Origin: Candidatus Latescibacterota bacterium
GTDB lineage: Bacteria; Latescibacterota; 4484-107; B68-G9
DNA length: 20,046 nt
Reading direction: 5' to 3'
Assembly: GCA_012962735.1 (NCBI GenBank)
Contig: DTXA01000301.1
Location: forward strand, 1 to 20,046
Shown: positions 1 to 7,775 of the stretch, in pieces
Layout of the letters: the number at the start of each line of letters is the position of its first letter
Position numbering within the stretch: position 1 is the stretch's first letter
The notes under the pieces: model-generated
Databases searched by the model: none
Told to the model about the DNA's origin: nothing
Seen by the model: only the letters and a program-made list of their open reading frames with translations
Translations under genes and position numbers: made by a program

Positions 1-378
1 GGGGAGAACGGCTCGGTATCCTGGATTTTCCAGAACAAGGGGCTGATAGTCCTCGAGAGGGACGTCGTGGACGAAGAGACGCTCATGATGGTGGCGCTGG
101 AGGCCGGTGCGGAGGACATAAAGGAGAGGGGGGACACCTACGAGGTAATAACCGAGCCGGGGGACTTCGAGGAGGCAAAAAGGGCCTTGGAGGCCAACGG
201 CATAACTTACACCCATGCGGAGCTCACCCGCCTGCCCCAGACTACGGTGCAAGTGGAGGGGAAGGATGCGGAGAGACTCATAAGGCTTTTGGAGGCCTTG
301 GAAGATCACGACGACGTGCGGAAGGTATATTCCAACTTTGAGATGGACGACGCTTTGATGGAGGCGCTGGCCGAGTGA
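1..378 (+). CDS. yebC: YebC/PmpR family transcription/translation factor, 3' part
   Basis: This is the C-terminal 125 residues of a YebC-family protein; the open frame runs in from the window edge, so the start is missing (full family members are about 240-250 residues). The visible part opens with the conserved G-x-N-G-S-V-x-W stretch followed by F-x-x-K-G, and ends with the typical V-Y-x-N-F segment about 15 residues from the terminus. The acidic character is also typical. YebC proteins are cytoplasmic; different members have been described as DNA-binding regulators or as factors that help ribosomes through proline-rich stretches, and the sequence here does not decide between these. The stop overlaps the next start by four bases (GTGA), and yebC-ruvC-ruvA is a widespread gene order, which supports the call. 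Confidence 0.95.
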   Translation, partial: GENGSVSWIFQNKGLIVLERDVVDEETLMMVALEAGAEDIKERGDTYEVITEPGDFEEAKRALEANGITYTHAELTRLPQTTVQVEGKDAERLIRLLEALEDHDDVRKVYSNFEMDDALMEALAE

Positions 379-854
379 CTATCTTGGGTGTCGACCCGGG
401 GAGCCGGATTACGGGGTACGGGCTGATCGTATGGGAGGACGGAAGGGCACAGGCCCTGGACTTCGGGTGCATAAGGGCCAGGGAGAAGGCCTCCCTCTGT
501 GAGCGGCTCTCGGAGATCTATCGAGCGTTTCGGGAGGTGTTAGAGCGGAGCCGGCCGGATTACGCTGCGGTAGAGGATATTTTCTACCAGGAGAACGTGC
601 GCTCCGCATTCCAGATAGGGCACGCCAGAGGAGTGATCCTCTTGGCGCTGGCGCAGGCCGGGCTTCGGGTCGAGGAATACGCACCGGCCGAGGTCAAAAG
701 GTCGGTGGTGGGGTCGGGGTCCGCCTCTAAGGGACAGGTGCAGTTTATGGTCCAGCACCTCTTGGGCCTTTCGGAACCCCCGGAGCCCTACGACGCCTCG
801 GACGCCCTGGCGGTGGCCCTTTGCCTCGCTCACCGGATAGGGGCTGGAAGGTGA
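375..854 (+). CDS. ruvC: Crossover junction endodeoxyribonuclease RuvC
   Basis: RuvC resolves Holliday junctions by paired nicks, normally together with the RuvAB branch-migration motor. The 159-residue product has the usual length. All four acidic metal ligands of the RNase H-like fold can be seen: D7 in G-V-D-P-G, E67 in V-E-D-I-F, and D140 and D143 in Y-D-A-S-D-A. The F-Y-Q-E-N-V segment after E67 and the K-x-x-V-x-G-x-G-x-A-x-K block near residues 108-119 are also family features. The start is a GTG that overlaps the yebC stop by four bases, and the stop overlaps the ruvA GTG in the same way, so the three genes are translationally coupled. The enzyme looks intact and active. Confidence 0.97.
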   Translation: MTILGVDPGSRITGYGLIVWEDGRAQALDFGCIRAREKASLCERLSEIYRAFREVLERSRPDYAAVEDIFYQENVRSAFQIGHARGVILLALAQAGLRVEEYAPAEVKRSVVGSGSASKGQVQFMVQHLLGLSEPPEPYDASDALAVALCLAHRIGAGR

Positions 855-1450
855 TAGCGTACCTCTTCGGGAAGCTGACACAAAAGGCCCCCACCCACTT
901 GGTCGTGGACGTAGGAGGGGTGGGGTATTTGGTGCACATACCCCTGTCCAGCTACGAGCGGATCGGGGAGGTGGGGGGGCCCGTACGGGTACTTACCTAT
1001 CTGCATATAAGGGAGGACGGAGCGGAGCTCTTCGGGTTCGCCACCGAAGAGGAGAGGGAGCTGTTCCGGACTTTAATATCGGTCTCCGGGGTGGGGCCGA
1101 GGCTCGCGCAGGCTGTACTTTCGGCCATGTCCCCGGAGGAGTTCAGGAGGGCGGTGGTCCGGAACGAGCTGCACAAGCTCACCTCGGTACCCGGGATAGG
1201 GAGGAAGACCGCCCAGCGGTTGGTGTTGGAGCTGAGGGAGAAGTTCGGGCCGGAGGAGCCGGTCCCACTGGAGGAAGTCCCAACCGAGGCCGTCGAGGTG
1301 GGCAGGGGCCCTTCGGAGGAGGCTTTTCTGGCCCTTCTGTCCTTGGGGATGAGGGATGCGGAGGCCAGAACGGCCTTAGCCAGGGCCAGACGCAGGTTGG
1401 GAGAGGAGGCGCCGATAGAGGAGTTGATCAGGGAGGCGCTGAGGGGATAG
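851..1450 (+). CDS. ruvA: Holliday junction branch migration protein RuvA
   Basis: RuvA forms tetramers that hold the four-way junction flat and load the RuvB ATPase. I place the start at GTG 851, which overlaps the ruvC stop (GTGA) and gives the family-typical beginning I-A-Y-L-x-G; an ATG at 821 in the same frame would add ten residues lying inside ruvC and is unlikely. The 199-residue product shows the N-terminal OB-fold (about 1-63), two helix-hairpin-helix motifs with S-G-V-G-P and P-G-I-G-R-K (about 78-85 and 113-120), an acidic linker, and the C-terminal RuvB-contacting domain from about 155. RuvB does not follow; an unrelated PASTA gene starts 25 bases later, so ruvB must lie elsewhere. 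Confidence 0.96.
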   Translation: MIAYLFGKLTQKAPTHLVVDVGGVGYLVHIPLSSYERIGEVGGPVRVLTYLHIREDGAELFGFATEEERELFRTLISVSGVGPRLAQAVLSAMSPEEFRRAVVRNELHKLTSVPGIGRKTAQRLVLELREKFGPEEPVPLEEVPTEAVEVGRGPSEEAFLALLSLGMRDAEARTALARARRRLGEEAPIEELIREALRG

Positions 1451-1475
1451 GAAATTCAACGTTCAAAATTGAAGG

Positions 1476-2198
1476 ATGCTGCGAAGGTTCGTTGAGCATT
1501 TGGCGGCCTCGGCATTGGGAGCTGTTACAGCTGCGATCTTAGGGATGTTGGCGCTGGACGTGGTCGTGCTGCCCGTGCTCACCAAGCACGGGAGGGCCAT
1601 AGAGGTGCCAGACGTCACGGACCGTTCCTTAGAGGATGCCAGAAAGGTTCTATCCGAGAGAGGGTTCAGCATCAGGGTGGAGGAGGAGCGGCACGATCCC
1701 TATGTTCCGGAGGGGTATGTGATATCCCAAAGGCCGGAGCCCTTCTCCACGGCCAAGTTGGGTCGTAGGATCTACTTAGTGGTGAGCAAAGGACGGCCCG
1801 TGAGGGAGGTGGTGGACGTGTGCGGGGTGTCGGTGCGCCAGGCGAGGTTGCAGTTGAAGCAGGCGGGCTTGAGGCTGGGGGAGGTGCAGGAGGTACCCTC
1901 TTCAGTTCCTAAAGGTGTGGTCATCGGGCAATCTCCCGGAGCAGGGGCCAAGGTGCCCGAGGGGACCAGGGTAGACCTGATCGTGAGCGCCGGGTTCGGG
2001 CCCCGGAGGATGCCGGACCTGGTGGGGATGCCTTTGGGGGAGGCCAGGGAGGTTCTGGAGCGGGCGGGCCTCTCGGCCCAGGTGACCTCTGTTCCGGATA
2101 CCTCTTACCTTCCCGGGACAGTGCTCAGACAGGAGCCCGAGGCTGGGGAGAAGGCGGAGGGAGAGATCAGGCTCTGGGTGAGCGGGCTGGAGCCTTAG
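1476..2198 (+). CDS. Membrane-anchored protein with three PASTA domains
   Basis: The 240-residue product has a short cytoplasmic start with basic residues, one hydrophobic segment (about 12-36), and then three consecutive PASTA repeats (about 42-106, 111-172, 178-237). Each repeat has the family pattern V-P-D-V or M-P-D-L, then a helix with A-x-x-x-L, G-L or G-F, and a Q-x-P-x-x-G or Q-E-P-E turn. PASTA domains are known from Ser/Thr kinases and penicillin-binding proteins, where some bind muropeptides or regulate wall synthesis. Here there is no kinase or transpeptidase domain, so the protein is an extracytoplasmic PASTA module only. An amidase gene lies two genes downstream, which fits a cell-wall role by inference. 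The second repeat lacks the P in its first motif (V-V-D-V) and carries a cysteine. Stand-alone PASTA proteins of this type occur in FCB lineages. Confidence 0.85.
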   Translation: MLRRFVEHLAASALGAVTAAILGMLALDVVVLPVLTKHGRAIEVPDVTDRSLEDARKVLSERGFSIRVEEERHDPYVPEGYVISQRPEPFSTAKLGRRIYLVVSKGRPVREVVDVCGVSVRQARLQLKQAGLRLGEVQEVPSSVPKGVVIGQSPGAGAKVPEGTRVDLIVSAGFGPRRMPDLVGMPLGEAREVLERAGLSAQVTSVPDTSYLPGTVLRQEPEAGEKAEGEIRLWVSGLEP

Positions 2199-2230
2199 GG
2201 GGATCATATTGAGGGCCCTGGAGGTATATG

Positions 2231-2686
2231 ATGCCGGAGAGGGTGGTCGTTCGAAACCGAAGGGCCAGTTACGACTACGATATACTGGAGACTTACGAGG
2301 CTGGGATAGCGCTCAGGGGGACGGAGGTGAAGTCGCTCAGGGAAGGCAAGGCCAGCCTCCAGGACGCCTACGCCAAGGTAGATGATGGGGAGATCTGGCT
2401 GTACCAGATGCATATCAGCCCCTACGAGCAGGGTGGCAGATTTAATCACGACCCTAAGAGGCCCAGAAAACTCTTATTGCACAAGTACGAGATCCGAAAG
2501 CTCATCGGCCGTACCCAAGAGCGGGGGTTGACCTTGGTTCCCCTAAAGGTGTACTTCAACGAGCGGGGGATGGCGAAGGTGGAGCTGGCCTTAGCCAGGG
2601 GGAAGAGGTTGTACGACAGGAGGAGGGAGATAGCCCGGAGGATCGAGGAGAAGGATGTGGAGCGGGCGCTGAGGGGGAGGAGCTGA
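2231..2686 (+). CDS. smpB: SsrA-binding protein SmpB
   Basis: SmpB binds tmRNA and carries it into stalled ribosomes for trans-translation. The 151-residue product shows the hallmark N-terminal R-x-A-x-x-x-Y-x-I-x-x-x-Y-x-A-G-I-x-L-x-G-T-E-V-K-S-L-R pattern, the Y-E-x-G-x-x-x-N-H-x-x-x-R-x-R-K-L-L-L block, the T-L-V-P-L-K-V-Y-F motif, and a basic C-terminal tail with the D-R-R-x-x-I segment that enters the mRNA channel. Two adjacent ATGs exist (2228 and 2231); the GGAGG at 2220-2224 is 3 bases from the first and 6 from the second, so I prefer 2231. The tmRNA gene itself is not in the window. Together with the RqcH homologue downstream, the organism appears to have both trans-translation and a tail-based rescue pathway. 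Confidence 0.97.
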   Translation: MPERVVVRNRRASYDYDILETYEAGIALRGTEVKSLREGKASLQDAYAKVDDGEIWLYQMHISPYEQGGRFNHDPKRPRKLLLHKYEIRKLIGRTQERGLTLVPLKVYFNERGMAKVELALARGKRLYDRRREIARRIEEKDVERALRGRS

Positions 2687-2752
2687 TATAGCCCCAAGAT
2701 CTTCAGTTAGATTACGTTAGCCCAAAGGGATAGACGCTTCAAAGGACATATT

Positions 2753-4222
2753 ATGTGTGGGAACAGAAGCATCTGGGGGAAGGCCTGTCTGTTCGTCATC
2801 TTGCTGTGCCGCATGGGCTGGGCCTCGGAGGCCCTCTGGGTGCGGGCGGACACCACCTACCTCCTCCCGGCCCTGGAGAGGGGGGGGCACCTCTGGGCCT
2901 CCATTTCAGGGCTGGCACAGGCCTGGGACGCCGAGCTGGAGTGGGACTTCGCCGCACTGAAGGCGACCCTCGGGCTCGGGGGACGCAGGGTGGAGTTCGT
3001 CTTAGAGAACCCCTTCGCCGTGGTGGACGGCAGGACGGTCCACCTGCCCCTCCCTCCACGGATGTTCAAGGGGGAGATGTACGTGCCCTTGGACCTCCTC
3101 CTGCCCTATGTGGATTCGTTCGTCAGGGGGAAGTTGAGATGGGAGCGGGACAAGGTGAATGTGCAGGATCTTTCCATAGAGGAGCGGGCCAACGGGACCT
3201 TGATAGTGCTGCGCACCGCCGAGCCTCTCCGTTCGGAGGTGGCCATGGTTTCGGGGTGGTTGCACCTGACCCTGTACAGGGGGAGGTTGGACACCGCCGC
3301 TGTAGAGGCCGTGCGGCCCGAAGGGGCGGTGCGGGAGGTGAAGGCGTACCAGTACTCCTACTCGGCCCAGATATCCTTCCGCTTGAAGCCCGGGATTTCG
3401 GAGTACCAGATCTATCCCAGCCCGGACCCGAAGAAGGTGGTGGTGCTGCTCTGGGAGGGGAGGGCGGGGAAGGAGCCTGAGCGGAAGCAGGAGCTATGGG
3501 CCTACCACACCGTAGTGTTGGACCCAGGCCACGGGGGGGAGGACCGGGGGGCGGTGGGCCCTTCTGGGCTGGAGGAGAAGGAGGTGGTTTTGGACGTGGC
3601 GCTGAGGCTGGCAAAGCTGCTGCGGGATGAGCTGGGGGTGCAGGTGGTGCTGACCAGGACCGAGGACGTATTCGTGCCCTTGAAGGAGAGGGCGAGGATC
3701 GCCGTCAACAGCGGGGGGCAGTTGTTCATAAGCCTCCACTGTAACTCCTCGATCCGGAACCCGAGGACGGGGGGGGTGGAGACCTATTTTCTCTCCGACG
3801 CTAAGACCGAGGACGCCCGAGAGGTGGCCATGAGGGAGAACGCCTCCCTGAGGTTCGAGGAGGCCATCCCGAGCCTGAAGGACGGAGATTTCACGTTAAG
3901 GGACATACTGACGGATATGCTCTCGGACCAGTTCCTGAAGGAGAGCCAGAAGCTGGCCGCCTGCATCCAGGAGGAGCTCGTGAGGACCTTGGGACTCGAG
4001 GACAGGGGAGTGAAGCAGGCCGGGTTCTACGTGATGTTGGGGACGGAGGCAGCGATGCCCGGAGCGCTGGTCGAGCTTGGGTTTCTCTCTAACTCGAGAG
4101 AAGAGCGGCTGTTGCGTACTTCGGCGTTCCGCAGGAAGACGGCATTGGCGCTGTTTAGAGCTATAAGGAACTTCAAGGAACAACAGGAACGAGCGATAGC
4201 CCTCAAGGAATGGACCCGATGA
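2753..4222 (+). CDS. Secreted N-acetylmuramoyl-L-alanine amidase (Amidase_3)
   Basis: The enzyme should cleave the amide between N-acetylmuramic acid and the stem peptide in the periplasm. The 489-residue product starts with a signal peptide (about 1-25), followed by a region resembling the copper-amine-oxidase-like N-terminal fold (about 35-135, including the M-Y-V-P-L pattern) and an AMIN-like beta-rich region (about 140-235). The zinc amidase domain (about 253-472) shows all expected residues: H260 in D-P-G-H-G-G, E275 in L-E-E-K-E, H329 in I-S-L-H-C-N and the catalytic E441 in V-E-L-G-F-L-S-N. A segment at about 345-400 is inserted before the C-terminal motifs, a position that in AmiC-type enzymes holds an autoinhibitory helix. 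The start ATG has AAAGGA six bases upstream. The stop overlaps the next gene (ATGA), so the two are coupled. Confidence 0.93.
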   Translation: MCGNRSIWGKACLFVILLCRMGWASEALWVRADTTYLLPALERGGHLWASISGLAQAWDAELEWDFAALKATLGLGGRRVEFVLENPFAVVDGRTVHLPLPPRMFKGEMYVPLDLLLPYVDSFVRGKLRWERDKVNVQDLSIEERANGTLIVLRTAEPLRSEVAMVSGWLHLTLYRGRLDTAAVEAVRPEGAVREVKAYQYSYSAQISFRLKPGISEYQIYPSPDPKKVVVLLWEGRAGKEPERKQELWAYHTVVLDPGHGGEDRGAVGPSGLEEKEVVLDVALRLAKLLRDELGVQVVLTRTEDVFVPLKERARIAVNSGGQLFISLHCNSSIRNPRTGGVETYFLSDAKTEDAREVAMRENASLRFEEAIPSLKDGDFTLRDILTDMLSDQFLKESQKLAACIQEELVRTLGLEDRGVKQAGFYVMLGTEAAMPGALVELGFLSNSREERLLRTSAFRRKTALALFRAIRNFKEQQERAIALKEWTR

Positions 4223-4875
4223 CGAACACTGCGGCTGCGTTGTTGTTCTGGGCTTTGGCCTCCTTCGGGGAGCTGACTGGGCCAACGGCGAAACTCACTA
4301 TAGCGAGGTTGAGATATTCGGGCGGAGGGGACTGGTACAACGACCCGGATGTGATACCGAACTTGCTGGCTTACATAATGGAGCACACGAATATCCAGAC
4401 CGCCGAGGACGAGGCGAGGGTGGGGATTATGGACCCCAAGCTTTTCTCGTACCCTATCCTCTATATGACGGGCCACGGGAACATAACCTTCTCAGAGGAG
4501 GAGGCCCGGAGGCTCAGGAATTACCTCGTACACGGAGGTTTCCTCTACGCGGACGACGACTACGGGATGGACGAGGCGTTCAGGAGGGAGATGAAGAAGG
4601 TTTTTCCGGATAAGGAATTGGTGGAACTCCCCTTCGATTACGGGCTCTTCCACTGCCACTACGACTTCCCTGAGGGGGCTCCCAAGGTACACGAGCATCA
4701 TCCTGGACCCCCGAGGACCTACGGGATCTTCCACGACGGAAGGCTCGTGGTACTTTACACCTATAACTCAAACGTGAGCGACGGTTGGACCCCGAGCCAC
4801 AACGACCCTCCGGAGGTGCGGGAGAAGGCGCTCCGGTTCGGGGTCAACATCGTGGTGTGGGCGTTGATGCAGTGA
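4219..4875 (+). CDS. Secreted DUF4159 domain protein
   Basis: This 218-residue protein matches the DUF4159 pattern: an R-L-R-Y-x-G-G-G-D-W-Y start after a signal peptide, then Y-M-T-G-H-G, E-E-A-x-R-L-R-N-Y-L, G-G-F-L-Y-A-D-D-D-Y, F-R-R-E-M-K-K-V-F-P, and a late G-R-L-V-V-L-Y segment. The biochemical role of the family is not known to me; the fold around D-D-D and G-G-F-L recalls class-I glutamine-amidotransferase-like domains, but this is only an impression. ATG 4219 overlaps the amidase stop (ATGA) and sits 9 bases after AAGGA at 4205-4209; an in-frame ATG at 4210 would touch that Shine-Dalgarno and is less likely. A histidine-rich patch (F-H-C-H-Y and H-E-H-H) could bind metal. Coupling to the amidase suggests an envelope function. 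Confidence 0.85.
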   Translation: MTNTAAALLFWALASFGELTGPTAKLTIARLRYSGGGDWYNDPDVIPNLLAYIMEHTNIQTAEDEARVGIMDPKLFSYPILYMTGHGNITFSEEEARRLRNYLVHGGFLYADDDYGMDEAFRREMKKVFPDKELVELPFDYGLFHCHYDFPEGAPKVHEHHPGPPRTYGIFHDGRLVVLYTYNSNVSDGWTPSHNDPPEVREKALRFGVNIVVWALMQ

Positions 4876-4934
4876 GGTGCTTGACAAAGAGTGTGGATTT
4901 TATACGTTCAAGGACAAGATTGGGAGAGGAAGGG

Positions 4935-5225
4935 ATGTACTTGGGCAGGGTCATAGGCACTGTGGTGGCCACCCGGAAGGACGAGAACTTGGAAGGCATA
5001 CGCCTTTTAGTAATCCAGCCTCTGGACGAACGAAGGGAGCCCTCTGGCGAGCCTCACGTTGCGGTGGACGTGATCGGAGCGAACCGGGGCGAGCTCGTTT
5101 TCCTGGTGAGCAGGAGGGAGGCCGTGGAGGCCCTTCCTGGGACGTTCGGTCCGGTGGACGCGGCAGTTGTGGGGATCGTGGACAGGGTATATGTGGAGGC
5201 CGAGGGAGAAGCTGGAAAGGAGTAG
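4935..5225 (+). CDS. EutN/CcmL-type bacterial microcompartment vertex protein
   Basis: The 96-residue product matches the EutN/CcmL family, whose members form pentamers that cap the vertices of protein-shelled microcompartments. The start M-Y-L-G-R-V-I-G-T-V-V-A-T-R-K is close to the family opening, followed by L-x-V-I-Q-P-L, then V-A-V-D-V-I-G-A-N-x-G-E-L-V, and the end V-D-A-A-V-V-G-I-V-D. I start at ATG 4935, preceded by AGAGGA; the same frame is open upstream to GTG 4785 inside DUF4159, but that extension has no family resemblance. No hexameric shell protein (BMC domain), aldehyde dehydrogenase or other compartment enzyme is in the window. Its stop is three bases before a CoA-ligase-like gene, so the two are surely co-transcribed. 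Members without shell partners exist, so assembly of a true compartment is uncertain. Confidence 0.88.
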   Translation: MYLGRVIGTVVATRKDENLEGIRLLVIQPLDERREPSGEPHVAVDVIGANRGELVFLVSRREAVEALPGTFGPVDAAVVGIVDRVYVEAEGEAGKE

Positions 5226-5228
5226 CCT

Positions 5229-6524
5229 ATGCGCTGGGAACAGGAGTATCTGCCTCCTGAGGAGCTTAAGGCTTTGCAGCTTAAGCGACTTCAAGATGTG
5301 GTGCGTCGGGTCTACGAGCGTGTGTCCTTCTACAGAAAGGCATTGGACGAGCGAGGAGTGAAGCCTGAGCACATCAAGTACTTAAATGATTTGAAGTTAC
5401 TTCCGATCACGGACAAAGAAACCCTGCGGCAACACTACCCCTTCGGGATGTTGGCCGTCCCGATATCGGACATCCTCGAGGTGCACGTCTCCTCGGGGAC
5501 CACCGGAGACCCGACCGTTGTGGCGTATACCCGGCACGACATAGGGGTCTGGTCGGAGGTGATGGCCAGGACTATAGCGTGTGCTGGTGGCACTAAGGAC
5601 GACATCATCCACAACGCCTACGGATATGGGCTCTTCACCGGAGGGCTCGGGGTGCACTACGGAGCGTTGGAGCTGGGGGCTTCGGTAGTCCCGGTCTCGG
5701 CAGGGGGAACCAAGCGGCAGATCAAGCTCATCCAGGACTTCAAGCCCACCATCATCACCTGTACCCCGTCCTATGCGCTTTACATGGCCGAGGAAGCCAG
5801 GGAGATGGGGGTGGACCCCAGGAAGACCTCCCTGAGGATAGGGATATTTGGGGCCGAGCCCTGGAGCGAGGGGATGAGGAGGGAGATAGAGGAGGCGTGG
5901 GACCTGTTGGCGACCGACATATACGGGCTTTCGGAGATCATAGGACCGGGGGTAGCTCAGGAGTGCCCCGGGCAGGATGGGCTTCACCTCTGGGCTGACC
6001 ACTTCCTGCCAGAGGTCCTGGACCCCGAAAGCCTCGAGCCCGTGGGGGAAGGAGGAGACGGAATGCTTGTACTCACCACCCTCACTAAGGAGGGGATGCC
6101 GCTTCTGCGTTACGCCACAAAGGACATAGTGAGCATAAACTACCAGACCTGCCCCCATTGCGGCAGGACCATGCCTAGGATCAGCAAGATAAAGGGGCGC
6201 ACGGACGATATGCTCATCATACGGGGTGTGAACGTGTTCCCCTCCCAGATAGAGAGCGTGCTCATGGGGATAGACGAGGTCCAGCCGCACTATCAGCTCG
6301 TGGTGACCAGGGAGAGGGGGCTGGACGAGCTGGAGGTCTGGGTGGAGGTAGAGGAGCGTATATTCTCGGACGAGGTCAGGGCCTTGGAGGCGCTGGAGGA
6401 GAAGATTCAATTGGAGATAGAGGGAATTTTGGGGCTTGCTGTTAAAGTGAAGCTTGTGGAGCCCAAGACCATAGAACGTAGCATGGGAAAGGCAAAGAGG
6501 GTTATAGACAAGAGGAAGATATGA
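5229..6524 (+). CDS. Phenylacetate-CoA ligase family adenylating enzyme (PaaK-like)
   Basis: PaaK-type enzymes activate an aryl carboxylic acid with ATP and CoA. The 431-residue product has the usual length and motifs: the N-terminal Y-x-x-V-S-F-Y-R-K-A-L segment, the ATP-binding loop V-S-S-G-T-T-G-D-P (87-95), the I-Y-G-L-S-E motif (231-236), D-x-L-I-I-R-G-V-N-V-F-P-S-Q-I-E (about 327-342), and the C-terminal S-M-G-K-A-K-R-V with the probable catalytic Lys near 421. A C-x-x-C pair (308 and 311) sits where the family has its cysteine pair. AAAGGAG lies six bases upstream of the ATG. The next gene starts within its stop codon (ATGA). The ACT and Liv-type genes downstream are frequent companions of paaK homologues, some linked to arylacetate or amino-acid-derived acids; the true substrate cannot be read from sequence. 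Confidence 0.92.
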   Translation: MRWEQEYLPPEELKALQLKRLQDVVRRVYERVSFYRKALDERGVKPEHIKYLNDLKLLPITDKETLRQHYPFGMLAVPISDILEVHVSSGTTGDPTVVAYTRHDIGVWSEVMARTIACAGGTKDDIIHNAYGYGLFTGGLGVHYGALELGASVVPVSAGGTKRQIKLIQDFKPTIITCTPSYALYMAEEAREMGVDPRKTSLRIGIFGAEPWSEGMRREIEEAWDLLATDIYGLSEIIGPGVAQECPGQDGLHLWADHFLPEVLDPESLEPVGEGGDGMLVLTTLTKEGMPLLRYATKDIVSINYQTCPHCGRTMPRISKIKGRTDDMLIIRGVNVFPSQIESVLMGIDEVQPHYQLVVTRERGLDELEVWVEVEERIFSDEVRALEALEEKIQLEIEGILGLAVKVKLVEPKTIERSMGKAKRVIDKRKI

Positions 6525-7312
6525 TAGTAGATACACATACCCACGCTTTCCCGGACTCTTTGGCCAAAAGAGCCATGGAGGTACTCAAGGCGTTGGACGG
6601 GAACCACCCGAGCTATTCGGACGGGACGATATCGGGGCTTAAGGAGAGCATGCGGAGAGCCGGTGTTTCCCAAGCCTGGGTTATGCCCGTGGCCACAAAG
6701 CCCTCCCAGGTCCGCTCCATAAACGAATGGGCGAGGAAGGTCACAGACGGCCAGATTGTGGCCTTCGGGGCCCTGCACCCGGACCTGGAGGATTGGGAGG
6801 AAGAGATACGTCGCATCAAGGCCCTGGGACTTCCCGGGGTGAAGATGCACCCGGACTACCAGGGTTTCCGGCCGGATGAGCCCCGGATATTCCCTATGTA
6901 CGAGGCTTTGAAGGCGGAGGGGTTGATATTGTTCTTCCACGCTGGGGACGACATAGCCTTCCAGAGGCCGGGATTCGGGTCCCCAGAGCGCATTGCCCGG
7001 GTGTTACAGGAGTTTCCGGGACTTAAGGTAGTAGCCGCCCATCTGGGGGGTTTTAAGAGGTGGAGGGCAGTAGAGGAGCACCTGGTGGGGAAGGAGGTGT
7101 TCCTCGAGACGAGCTTTACCTTTGGACATATGGCATGTTCCCAGATAGAGCGGATAATCCGGCGGCATGGACCTGAAAGGGTCCTGTTCGGCACGGATTC
7201 CCCGTGGAAGGACCCATGGGTGGAGGTCCTCAACGTGCTTTCCCTGGACCTTTCGAAGGGTGAGGAGGAGGGAATATTAGGGCGGAATGCGGAGGAACTG
7301 CTGCGACGATGA
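6521..7312 (+). CDS. Metal-dependent TIM-barrel amidohydrolase (Amidohydro_2 type)
   Basis: The 263-residue product has the hallmarks of the amidohydrolase-2 family, which includes hydrolases and decarboxylases of aromatic or lactone substrates. Visible metal and catalytic residues are H6 and H8 in D-T-H-T-H, H140 in F-F-H-A-G, H174 in A-A-H-L-G-G, and D226 in F-G-T-D-S-P-W; K108 in G-V-K-M-H-P is at the position often occupied by a lysine or glutamate in this strand. No signal peptide is present, so it is cytoplasmic. The ATG overlaps the stop of the CoA-ligase gene by four bases, so the two are translated together. A shared pathway for an aromatic or cyclic acid is a reasonable inference; a specific reaction is not. 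Confidence 0.9.
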   Translation: MIVDTHTHAFPDSLAKRAMEVLKALDGNHPSYSDGTISGLKESMRRAGVSQAWVMPVATKPSQVRSINEWARKVTDGQIVAFGALHPDLEDWEEEIRRIKALGLPGVKMHPDYQGFRPDEPRIFPMYEALKAEGLILFFHAGDDIAFQRPGFGSPERIARVLQEFPGLKVVAAHLGGFKRWRAVEEHLVGKEVFLETSFTFGHMACSQIERIIRRHGPERVLFGTDSPWKDPWVEVLNVLSLDLSKGEEEGILGRNAEELLRR

Positions 7313-7343
7313 CCGAGTGGTCCTGTCGATTAAGGAGGCGACT

Positions 7344-7775
7344 ATGATGGCGAAACAGCTTTCCATATTTTTGGAGAACAGGTCCGGAAGGCTGCACGAG
7401 GTGACGGACGTGTTAGGTAGGGCGGGGATCAACATCAGGGCGCTTTCCCTTGCGGACACTTCGGATTTCGGCATCCTGCGGTTGATCGTGGATAAGCCGG
7501 ACGAGGCTTACAGGACACTACAGGATGCCGGCTTTACGGTGCAGAAGACAGATGTACTGGCGGTAGAGATATCGGACCAGCCCGGGGGGCTGGCGAGGGT
7601 TCTGGAGATATTCAGGGATGGCGGGATCAATGTAGAGTATATGTACGCCTTCGTGGAGAAGAGCGGGGAGAACGCTGTGGTGATATTCCGGACCGAGGAT
7701 ATAGGACGCTCCTCCCGGCTCCTTCAGGAGCACGGGATACCGCAGATTGAGGGGGAACGGCTGTACAGGATGTGA
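7344..7775 (+). CDS. Double-ACT domain protein
   Basis: The 143-residue product consists of two ACT domains in tandem (about 5-68 and 72-140) with no catalytic domain. The first has E-N-x-x-G-R-L-H-E-V-T-D-V-L and G-I-N-I-R-A-L, the second D-Q-P-G-G-L-A-R-V-L-E and G-G-I-N-V-E-Y-M-Y-A-F; these are the glycine turns where amino acids bind in other ACT proteins. It is probably a small amino-acid-sensing regulator. Tandem-ACT proteins of this length recur beside paaK and Liv-type genes, matching the context here. AAGGAGG at 7332-7338 precedes two adjacent ATGs, five bases before 7344 and eight before 7347; either is possible. An upstream extension to 7287 would overlap the amidohydrolase and lacks family resemblance. 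Confidence 0.9.
   Translation: MMAKQLSIFLENRSGRLHEVTDVLGRAGINIRALSLADTSDFGILRLIVDKPDEAYRTLQDAGFTVQKTDVLAVEISDQPGGLARVLEIFRDGGINVEYMYAFVEKSGENAVVIFRTEDIGRSSRLLQEHGIPQIEGERLYRM

Noticed and set aside
2755..3480. 241-codon + strand ORF overlapping the amidase start
   Set aside because: Glycine/arginine-rich out-of-frame translation; the amidase frame has a signal peptide and its zinc ligands.
4785..4934. 50-residue N-terminal extension of the EutN/CcmL protein
   Set aside because: It lies inside DUF4159 in another frame; the family begins exactly at M-Y-L-G-R-V at 4935.
5397..6536. 379-codon minus-strand ORF opposite the CoA ligase gene
   Set aside because: It is a GC-driven shadow frame of a well-supported gene, with no recognisable domain.
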